From NCBI GenBank assembly GCA_029243925.1, contig JAQWRC010000035.1, forward strand, positions 1 to 5,908: a stretch of DNA of 5,908 nucleotides, in the 5' to 3' direction. The DNA is from Phycisphaerales bacterium. GTDB taxonomy: Bacteria > Planctomycetota > Phycisphaerae > Phycisphaerales > SM1A02. Of the stretch, positions 1 to 4,948 are shown one piece after another (positions within the stretch are counted from its first letter, which is position 1; the number at the start of each line of letters is the position of its first letter). The position numbers and the translations under genes were made by a program. Below the pieces are notes generated by a model. It made no database searches. It was given only the letters and a program-made list of their open reading frames with translations, and was not told where the DNA came from.

Positions 1-1034
1 TGGCACTGACGTCCAACTGCCCCGATGTCCGCGCGGGACTTCGCCGCGGGCTCATGCTCGCCGAAGCCGTGAACACCGCCAGAGAGTTGGCGGCCACGCC
101 ACCGAACATCTGCCATCCAGGCTGGGTCGCCTCGCAGGCGAGAAAACTTGCCCGAACGACCGGCTTGCACTGCCGGGTCATCGGCGCTGCGGAAGCCAAA
201 AAGCTTGGGATGGGTGGACTGCTGAATGTGGGGCAGGGTTCGGCTCAAAAACCATGTCTGATCATTCTCGAACATCGTCCATCGAAGCCCAAATCCGATG
301 AACGCCTCGTGCTCGTTGGCAAGACCATCACGTATGACACGGGTGGATACTCATTGAAGAGCGGCAATGGGATGAAGGGCATGAAGTACGACATGTGCGG
401 AGGTGCTGCTGTATTCGGCGCCATGCAGGCCATCGCCGCGCTGAAACTCCCCATCCGAGTCGCAGCTGTGCTGCCTTGTGCAGAGAACATGGTCAGTGAT
501 GTGGCCTACCGCCCTGACGACATCATCACCATGAGCAACGGCGTCACGGTGGAAGTCACGAACACAGATGCAGAAGGACGGCTCGTCCTTGGTGACGCGC
601 TGACTTATGCCTGCTCAAAGCTGAAGCCGACAAAAATTGTTGACCTTGCGACATTGACCGGAGGAGTGGTCGTTGGACTTGGCCACTTTTGTGCCGGCAT
701 GTGGTGCAATGACAATTCGTTGCGACGCAGCATCGAATCGGCTGCCGAGGCGACCGGCGAGCAGGTTTGGCGCATGCCGCTGTGGGAAGAACATCGGCAG
801 TTCATGCGTTCACGACATGCTGATATCTGGAACTCGGCGCCGAGTCGAAATGCTCATCCAATTCAGGGTGCTGCATTTCTGAGTTATTTTGTTGATAAGG
901 ATGTGCCATGGTGCCATCTCGACATTGCGGGCACAGCAACGACGGAGAAGGATTCAGACTTGTGCGTCTCCGGGCCCACCGGTTTCGGTGTACGACTGTG
1001 TGCTGCGCTGGCGGCAGGACTTGCCACATCCTGA
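1..1034 (+). CDS. pepA: M17 leucyl/cytosol aminopeptidase, C-terminal part (5' truncated by window edge)
   Basis: Cytoplasmic two-metal exopeptidase that removes N-terminal amino acids (often Leu) from peptides. The reading frame is open from the left edge (first full codon at 3), so the ATG at 54 is internal: the residues before it read straight into the conserved helix NTARELAATPPN that links the N-terminal and catalytic domains. The metal and catalytic residues of the family are all present: Lys at 321 and Asp at 336 (GKTITYDTGG), Lys at 357 (SLK), Asp at 390 (MKYDM), and Asp 567, Glu 573 and Arg 579 in the M17 signature NTDAEGRL. The family's C-terminal blocks follow (DLATLTGG, GEQVWRMPL, HLDIAG, GPTGFGVRL). 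About 343 residues are visible, so roughly 100-180 N-terminal residues are missing, judged by usual family length. The enzyme looks intact and active. The symbol is by family; the exact subfamily is not resolved because the variable N-terminal domain is outside the window. Confidence 0.95.
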   Translation, partial: ALTSNCPDVRAGLRRGLMLAEAVNTARELAATPPNICHPGWVASQARKLARTTGLHCRVIGAAEAKKLGMGGLLNVGQGSAQKPCLIILEHRPSKPKSDERLVLVGKTITYDTGGYSLKSGNGMKGMKYDMCGGAAVFGAMQAIAALKLPIRVAAVLPCAENMVSDVAYRPDDIITMSNGVTVEVTNTDAEGRLVLGDALTYACSKLKPTKIVDLATLTGGVVVGLGHFCAGMWCNDNSLRRSIESAAEATGEQVWRMPLWEEHRQFMRSRHADIWNSAPSRNAHPIQGAAFLSYFVDKDVPWCHLDIAGTATTEKDSDLCVSGPTGFGVRLCAALAAGLATS

Positions 1035-1044
1035 GCAACGCATA

Positions 1045-1069
1045 TTGGGATCGCTTCGCGTATCCTCAA
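1045..1069 (+). terminator. Hairpin after the aminopeptidase gene (possible terminator)
   Basis: Arms 1045-1054 (TTGGGATCGC) and 1058-1069 (GCG, ATCC and CAA, with single T bulges at 1061 and 1066) can form ten base pairs around a TTC triloop. It begins 10 nt after the aminopeptidase stop and ends 4 nt before the antiporter ATG. There is no downstream T-run, so it is not a classic intrinsic terminator. It could end or protect the 3' end of the upstream message, or shape the start region of the next gene. Found by eye; no folding energy was computed. Confidence 0.35.
1061..1066 (+). promoter_or_regulatory. TATCCT, possible -10 box of a leaderless antiporter transcript
   Basis: TATCCT fits the TAnnnT -10 pattern and sits exactly 7 nt before the antiporter ATG at 1074. 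No Shine-Dalgarno motif is present, so transcription could start at or next to the ATG. No matching -35 hexamer is seen at 16-18 nt. The box overlaps the 3' arm of the hairpin at 1045-1069, which weakens the call. Confidence 0.25.
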
Positions 1070-1073
1070 CAAC

Positions 1074-2531
1074 ATGATCCCCACTGATTTACTTCCGTTC
1101 CTGCTCGCCTCGGCTGAGCAGACGGTGCATCAGTCATCCACGGATCCACACAGCACGTCCGGCCTGATCACCCTGTTTACGATCCTATTGGCCGTTGCGG
1201 TGACAGTAGGTGTTGTAACGAAGCGGTTGCGCATCCCATATACCGCAGCGCTCGTGCTTGCCGGGCTGACCGTGGCGGCATTCCAAGCGGCCCCCCCCGG
1301 TGCGGCGCTGAATCCTGAGTTGATCTTCTATATCGTCCTGCCTCCAATCCTGTTCCGGGCCGGACTTTTGATCGATGTCAAGGTACTGGGTCGAAATTGG
1401 CTTTCGATCGCCATTGTCACGACGCTCGGAACGATCGTCACCACGTTGGTGATCGGCGTGGTGATCCATCCTTTCCTGACCCCGGACATCATCCCCGAGC
1501 GGCTTTCATGGCTGGCGGCATTTTTGCTTGGCGCGATGTTGTCTCCGACAGATCCGATTGCGGTGATGGCGGTGCTCAAGCGCGTAGGTCTTCCCCGCCG
1601 TATGCGAACCGTGATCGAGGGTGAAAGCCTGTTCAATGACGGCATTGCGGTTGTCTTGTTCTTTCTGTTGTATGGAGCGCTGTACACGGGCGCTGTGTCA
1701 CAAGATGATTCAGGCCTGGTGCCGGTACAGGCGAAAATGGCCGAGGTCGCTCCTCAGGATGCCGACGGAATATTTTCCTCGCTTGAGAGGTCAGACCCGA
1801 AACATCCGACCAGCCATCAGGAAATCGTCGGGTTGTCGGATGGCGTCTTGAAGTTCGCCGGCTACACCGTATTCGGATTGATCGGCGGCACGCTGTTGGG
1901 CTGGATTGCACTTTGGATGATGCGTTGGGTGCAGGATCCGGTGCTTGAGAATGCGATCACGATCGTATTGGCGTACGGCGCGTTCCTTCTCTCATCGATG
2001 CACCACGCCTCCGGGGTTGCCGCGGTCATCATGGCGGGCATCATCGTGGGCGTGACTCGCTGGCACGACCGCAACGCCACCATTTCAGTCAAGACGATCT
2101 CGACATTCTGGGAATCCGTGGACTACATCCTCAACTCGCTGATCTTTCTGCTTGTGGGGATCGAGTTGCAGTTCATCGGTCTTGATTCGATGTTCAGCCA
2201 GAGCGTCCTCATGGCCATTGGCATCGTGTACGTGGCCATGCTCGTATCACGAGCCATAGTGGTCTATCCCGCCGGCGCTTTGTATGGCCGTGACTGGCCC
2301 AAGGGCGGTTCACACATCGTCTTCTGGTCGGGGCTTCGCGGCTGCGTGACACTTGCTCTCGTGTTGTTGCTTCCTGACACACTCAACACGGAAACGAACC
2401 AACTCAAATCATTCTTCCTGCCGATCATCTTCGGCACGGTGTTGCTGACGTTGCTGCTGCAATCAACGACCATGCGTTTGCTCATACGCAGAACGGGTTG
2501 CGTCATATCGGATGAAGCACCGGGTGCGTGA
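1074..2531 (+). CDS. CPA1-family Na+/H+ antiporter (NhaP-like)
   Basis: Integral membrane protein of 485 residues, expected to exchange Na+ (or K+) for H+ and so control internal pH and sodium. Hydrophobic segments suggest about 12-13 membrane helices. CPA1 hallmarks are clear: SPTDPIAV at residues 157-164, EGESLFNDGIAVVLF at 182-196 with the Asn188-Asp189 ion-binding pair, HASGVAAVIMAG at 311-322, LNSLIFLLVGIEL at 353-365, and WSGLRGCVTLAL near 418-429 with Arg422. Residues about 209-258 form a polar, acidic loop of some 50 residues after the ND-motif helix, longer than I expect for this family. The protein ends about 15 residues after the last helix, so it lacks the long cytoplasmic tail or RCK domain of some relatives. 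The ATG at 1074 leaves room for an N-terminal segment and has no Shine-Dalgarno site. The 3' end overlaps the next gene by 20 nt, implying co-transcription. Na+ versus K+ preference cannot be read from the sequence. Confidence 0.93.
   Translation: MIPTDLLPFLLASAEQTVHQSSTDPHSTSGLITLFTILLAVAVTVGVVTKRLRIPYTAALVLAGLTVAAFQAAPPGAALNPELIFYIVLPPILFRAGLLIDVKVLGRNWLSIAIVTTLGTIVTTLVIGVVIHPFLTPDIIPERLSWLAAFLLGAMLSPTDPIAVMAVLKRVGLPRRMRTVIEGESLFNDGIAVVLFFLLYGALYTGAVSQDDSGLVPVQAKMAEVAPQDADGIFSSLERSDPKHPTSHQEIVGLSDGVLKFAGYTVFGLIGGTLLGWIALWMMRWVQDPVLENAITIVLAYGAFLLSSMHHASGVAAVIMAGIIVGVTRWHDRNATISVKTISTFWESVDYILNSLIFLLVGIELQFIGLDSMFSQSVLMAIGIVYVAMLVSRAIVVYPAGALYGRDWPKGGSHIVFWSGLRGCVTLALVLLLPDTLNTETNQLKSFFLPIIFGTVLLTLLLQSTTMRLLIRRTGCVISDEAPGA
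1291..1298 (+). repeat. C8 homopolymer inside the antiporter gene
   Basis: Eight consecutive C bases encode part of Ala-Pro-Pro-Gly at about residues 73-76, in the loop after an early membrane helix. The frame is intact here. A gain or loss of one C would truncate the antiporter early, so the tract is either a slippage-prone site or a place to check read accuracy. Confidence 0.9.
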
Positions 2532-3339
2532 CGCAGCGTGCATCGTGCTCGGCTCCGGCACCTCTGCGGGCATCCCTGCGATTGCCTGTGAATGTGCGGT
2601 TTGCCGTTCACATGATCCTCGCGACAAACGGACGCGGACAAGTGCCGCCATCCGATTTACGGATGATGCCGGGTCGGATCGTGTCGTACTCATTGACACC
2701 TCCCCGGATCTCCGCCAGCAGGCGCTTCGTGAGGAGCTGTGCCGTTGCGATGAAATCCTCTACACCCACCACCACGTGGATCACCTTTTTGGGCTTGACG
2801 AAGTGCGACGCTTCAATGCGGTGATGGGTTCGCCAATCAATGTGCACGCTGAAGCGAGCACGCTCGAGCATGTGCAGCGAGTCCATCCCCATATCTTCAA
2901 ACCGGAGCAGAACGCGAACCCTTCGTTTGTTGCTTCGCTGATCCCGAACATCGTGACGGCGGGGACGACCATTGATCTCCATGGCCTTCGGGTGACGCCC
3001 TTGCGACTGCTTCATGGGCGGCTACCGATCCTGGGCTATCGATTTGATGCCCCCAAGGGGACTGCCGGCCCATTTCCAATGGCGTGGTGTACTGACGTAT
3101 CTTCGATTCCTCCGGAAACCTGGCCTCTGCTGACAGGCCTGAAGACGCTGGTGCTCGACATGCTCCGCCATCGGCACCACCCGACCCATTTCACGGTTGA
3201 TCAGGCCGTGGAGGTTGCTCATGAGGTCGGAGCCGAGTCGACCTGGTTTGTCCATATGGCCCATGAAATAGCCCATGCCGAGGTGGATGCGGCTCTGCCC
3301 GAGGGGATGGGTTTGGCCTGGGATGGTCTTCAGATTTGA
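2512..3339 (+). CDS. PhnP-like metallo-beta-lactamase-fold phosphodiesterase/hydrolase
   Basis: A 275-residue cytoplasmic metallohydrolase of the MBL superfamily, closest by eye to PhnP (phosphoribosyl 1,2-cyclic phosphate phosphodiesterase, COG1235). Visible: N-terminal strand and glycine turn VLGSGTSAGIPAIACECAVC; metal motif HHHVDH at 86-91 (H86, H88, D90, H91); further ligands H168 (LLHG), D195 (CTDV) and H248 (VHMAHE). Cys26, Cys28 and Cys31 with His251 match the extra structural zinc site of PhnP, and His226 (THFTVDQ) aligns with its catalytic His in PRNHCDLN. The C-terminus (ALPEGMGLAWDGLQI) also parallels PhnP. No phn (C-P lyase) genes lie nearby, so the physiological substrate is open; a cyclic phosphodiester is the best guess. 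The start overlaps the antiporter end by 20 nt and has no Shine-Dalgarno site, so translation may depend on coupling. A GTG at 2524 is an alternative start. All active-site residues look intact. Confidence 0.88.
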   Translation: MKHRVRDAACIVLGSGTSAGIPAIACECAVCRSHDPRDKRTRTSAAIRFTDDAGSDRVVLIDTSPDLRQQALREELCRCDEILYTHHHVDHLFGLDEVRRFNAVMGSPINVHAEASTLEHVQRVHPHIFKPEQNANPSFVASLIPNIVTAGTTIDLHGLRVTPLRLLHGRLPILGYRFDAPKGTAGPFPMAWCTDVSSIPPETWPLLTGLKTLVLDMLRHRHHPTHFTVDQAVEVAHEVGAESTWFVHMAHEIAHAEVDAALPEGMGLAWDGLQI

Positions 3340-3345
3340 TGTCGA

Positions 3346-3365
3346 CCTCCCCGCGATAGGGGCGG
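3346..3365 (+). terminator. Hairpin after the PhnP-like gene (possible terminator)
   Basis: Arms 3346-3352 (CCTCCCC) and 3359-3365 (GGGGCGG) pair with one T/C mismatch around a six-base loop, 6 nt after the stop codon. A competing small stem, GCGG/CCGC, spans 3362-3372. No T-run follows. It may be a weak terminator or 3' boundary separating the antiporter/phosphodiesterase pair from atpG. Confidence 0.3.
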
Positions 3366-3372
3366 ATTCCGC

Positions 3373-3378
3373 TACAAT
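3373..3378 (+). promoter_or_regulatory. TACAAT, possible -10 box for atpG
   Basis: TACAAT matches five of six bases of the -10 consensus and ends 10 nt before the atpG ATG at 3389. The bases between are pyrimidine-rich (CCTCCCCCTC), with no Shine-Dalgarno site. A start about 7 nt downstream of the box would leave a leader of only a few bases. No -35 match is seen at normal spacing; the nearest TTGA (3336-3339) is too far away. Confidence 0.35.
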
Positions 3379-3388
3379 CCTCCCCCTC

Positions 3389-4279
3389 ATGGCACAACTC
3401 CGAGTCATCAAGAATCGAATGGGCGCAGTAGGCACGATTGGCCGCATCACCAAGACGATGCAGATGATCGCCACCGCAAAGTTCACCTCTGCTTCCCAGC
3501 GTGCAAAGTCGACCAAACCGTACACCGAGCGCATTCGTGAACTTGTTCACGAGGTTTCTGCGTCCGCTTCAGATTACGGTTCGCCACTGATCCACGGACA
3601 TTCCGAGCCGAAGCAGCGGGAATTGCTGTTGGTGATCACGTCTGATCGTGGCATGTGTGGGGCCTACAACGGAAACATACTGAAGGCCGCGATCCAGCAC
3701 ATACGCTCATGCCGAGAGCGTGGCATCGAGGTTGATATTGAAGTGTCCGGCAAGAAAGCGGTCAACTTCTTCCGCTTCCAGAAGATCGACGTGCTCTCAA
3801 AGCACGAGGTCGGCGATGTACCGGCCTACGAAGACGTCGAAAAGATCGCGTCTTCGATGATCCGTCGATATGCCGCGGGCGAATACGATGCGGTTCACGT
3901 CGTCTACACGCAGTTCATATCAAATGCCCGGCAGAATGCCTTGGTCTCTCAACTGCTTCCGATGACACCACCGGCCGAGGAAGAAGATTCCTCCAGTGCT
4001 GCTGGCGAACAATCCCGCAACGTCGTCTACGATTTCCAGCCTTCCGTCGATGAACTGCTTGATGACCTGCTGCCCTTGATGGCCAAGACGGTCATGTTCC
4101 AGTCGTTCAACGATGCCGTTGTCAGCGAGAACATCATGCGGATGATCGCGATGAAGTCGGCGACCGAAAACTCCAAGGAAGTTGGCCGTGCTCTGAAGCA
4201 GCAGTTCAACCGGGCACGCCAGAGTCAGATCACTACCGAATTGACCGAGATCATCTCCGGAGCTGCGGCCCTGGAATAG
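3389..4279 (+). CDS. atpG: F1Fo ATP synthase gamma subunit
   Basis: Central rotor shaft of the F1 sector: its coiled coil turns inside the alpha3beta3 ring and couples proton or sodium flow through the membrane part to ATP synthesis. The 296 residues match the usual length (about 285-300). The N-terminal helix reads MAQLRVIKNRM then ITKTMQMIATAKF (residues 20-32); the middle domain has ITSDRGMCGAYNGNI (83-97); the C-terminal helix has RMIAMKSATENS (251-262) and FNRARQSQITTELTEIISGA (273-292), all diagnostic. An acidic, serine-rich stretch at about 194-210 lies before the YDFQPS block and is probably a surface loop. The frame is open upstream to an ATG at 3275, but that would add 38 unrelated residues overlapping the previous gene; the family N-terminus fixes the start at 3389. 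Oddly, no other atp subunit gene is adjacent: upstream is a hydrolase gene and downstream a cobalamin gene, whereas atpG usually sits between atpA and atpD. Confidence 0.97.
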   Translation: MAQLRVIKNRMGAVGTIGRITKTMQMIATAKFTSASQRAKSTKPYTERIRELVHEVSASASDYGSPLIHGHSEPKQRELLLVITSDRGMCGAYNGNILKAAIQHIRSCRERGIEVDIEVSGKKAVNFFRFQKIDVLSKHEVGDVPAYEDVEKIASSMIRRYAAGEYDAVHVVYTQFISNARQNALVSQLLPMTPPAEEEDSSSAAGEQSRNVVYDFQPSVDELLDDLLPLMAKTVMFQSFNDAVVSENIMRMIAMKSATENSKEVGRALKQQFNRARQSQITTELTEIISGAAALE

Positions 4280-4298
4280 CCCCGAGCTTCTGACGGGG
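4280..4298 (+). terminator. Hairpin directly after atpG (possible terminator)
   Basis: CCCCG at 4280-4284 and CGGGG at 4294-4298 form a perfect five-pair stem with a nine-base loop, starting on the base after the atpG stop codon. No T-tract follows. It resembles the other U-less hairpins in this window and could mark the atpG 3' end. Confidence 0.35.
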
Positions 4299-4305
4299 AC
4301 CTTGG

Positions 4306-4311
4306 TACGCT
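4306..4311 (+). promoter_or_regulatory. TACGCT, possible -10 box of a leaderless transcript
   Basis: TACGCT fits TAnnnT and lies exactly 7 nt before the ATG at 4319, the same spacing as the TATCCT box before the antiporter. The bases between (GTTTGAC) contain no Shine-Dalgarno site. No -35 element is recognisable. Confidence 0.25.
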
Positions 4312-4318
4312 GTTTGAC

Positions 4319-4879
4319 ATGTTCCGCCTCTATACAAAGACAGGTGACGATGGAACGACGGGCCTCTTCGGCGGGCCGCGCGTTTCCAAGGATGATGCGC
4401 GTGTACAGGCTTACGGCGCTGCAGATGAAACCAATGCGACACTCGGCATGGCTGCCACCGTCTGTGATGATGTGGATGCACGTCTCGCAGAGATTCTCGT
4501 CGAGTTGCAGTCGCGACTGTTTGACCTCGGTGCTGATCTCGCTACGCCACAGGGCACGGCGCATGAGTCGAAGGTGCATCGATTGACCAGTGAGGATGTC
4601 GTGCAGGCCGAGTCGTGGATCGATGAGGTCGATGGTGACAATGCTGAGCTCAAACAGTTCATCCTGCCTGGCGGATGTGATCTAGCTGCCCGGCTTCATC
4701 TGGCTCGCAATGCAGCTCGTCGTTGTGAGCGGGCGATGGTCACGTTGCACCGAAGTGAAGCAGTGAACGAACACGCGATGCATTGGATCAATCGGTTGAG
4801 CGATCTGCTCTTTGCAATGGCTCGTGCCGCCAATCGTCTGCACGGGATCGACGATATTCCATGGACACCGCGGGATTGA
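4319..4879 (+). CDS. Cob(I)alamin (corrinoid) adenosyltransferase, PduO type
   Basis: Transfers the 5'-deoxyadenosyl group of ATP to reduced corrinoid, giving adenosylcobalamin (coenzyme B12) for B12-dependent mutases, eliminases or class II ribonucleotide reductase. The 186 residues are the normal size for this trimeric helical-bundle enzyme. The N-terminal ATP-binding block reads YTKTGDDGTTGLFGG at 5-19, followed by the K and R of RVSKDDARVQAYGAADETNA (21-40; relatives usually have DELN). Then come QSRLFDLGADLATP (64-77), FILPGG (114-119), AARLHLARNAARRCER (123-138) and NRLSDLLFAMAR (158-169), all conserved PduO/MMAB motifs. The ATG at 4319 gives the standard N-terminus. No other cobalamin synthesis or B12-dependent enzyme gene is present, so it may serve salvage or a distant enzyme. 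Family names in use include PduO, MMAB and CobO; this is not the CobA/BtuR fold. No truncation is seen. Confidence 0.95.
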   Translation: MFRLYTKTGDDGTTGLFGGPRVSKDDARVQAYGAADETNATLGMAATVCDDVDARLAEILVELQSRLFDLGADLATPQGTAHESKVHRLTSEDVVQAESWIDEVDGDNAELKQFILPGGCDLAARLHLARNAARRCERAMVTLHRSEAVNEHAMHWINRLSDLLFAMARAANRLHGIDDIPWTPRD

Positions 4880-4886
4880 ACCCGTG
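4869..4886 (+). other. Hairpin enclosing the adenosyltransferase stop codon
   Basis: CGCGGG-type arm at 4869-4874 and CCCGTG arm at 4881-4886 form six pairs (one G-T wobble) around the loop ATTGAA, which contains the TGA stop (4877-4879). It is followed closely by a second stem at 4889-4911. It may be chance in GC-rich DNA or part of a tandem 3' structure. Confidence 0.25.
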
Positions 4887-4888
4887 CT

Positions 4889-4911
4889 TCGAGGTTTCCA
4901 AACTGCCTCGA
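4889..4911 (+). terminator. Hairpin between the adenosyltransferase gene and gapA
   Basis: TCGAGG (4889-4894) and CCTCGA (4906-4911) form a perfect six-pair stem with an 11-base loop, 9 nt after the stop codon. No T-tract follows. It could be a weak terminator before gapA, acting with the preceding stem. Confidence 0.35.
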
Positions 4912-4935
4912 TGATTTGAAGTCTTCCACTTATTC

Positions 4936-4940
4936 AAGGA
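4936..4940 (+). promoter_or_regulatory. Shine-Dalgarno site of gapA
   Basis: AAGGA lies 8 nt before the ATG at 4949, a good ribosome-binding site at normal spacing. It is the only clear one in the window and it fixes the gapA start. TTCAA at 4933-4937 could pair with TTGAA at 4916-4920 and partly mask the site, but that stem is only five pairs and A/T-rich. Confidence 0.7.
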
Positions 4941-4948
4941 CATCTGGC

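Noticed and set aside
54..56. ATG at 54 as the start of the aminopeptidase
   Set aside because: The frame is open to the left edge and the residues around 54 are the interdomain helix, so the real start lies outside the window.
1021..1046. TTGCCA (1021-1026) with CATATT (1041-1046) as an antiporter promoter
   Set aside because: The spacing is 14 nt, the -10 match is poor, and the -35 lies within aminopeptidase coding sequence.
3275..3388. In-frame upstream extension of atpG to an ATG at 3275
   Set aside because: The added 38 residues resemble nothing in the gamma family and overlap the end of the hydrolase gene; the canonical N-terminus starts at 3389.
3920..4579. A 219-codon minus-strand frame across atpG, the gap and the adenosyltransferase gene
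   Set aside because: It spans two well-conserved plus-strand genes and their gap and shows no protein-family feature.
4876..4904. TTGAAC (4876-4881) and CAAACT (4899-4904), 17 nt apart, as a gapA promoter
   Set aside because: The -10 matches only three of six bases and both elements fall in the hairpin region; not strong enough to call.
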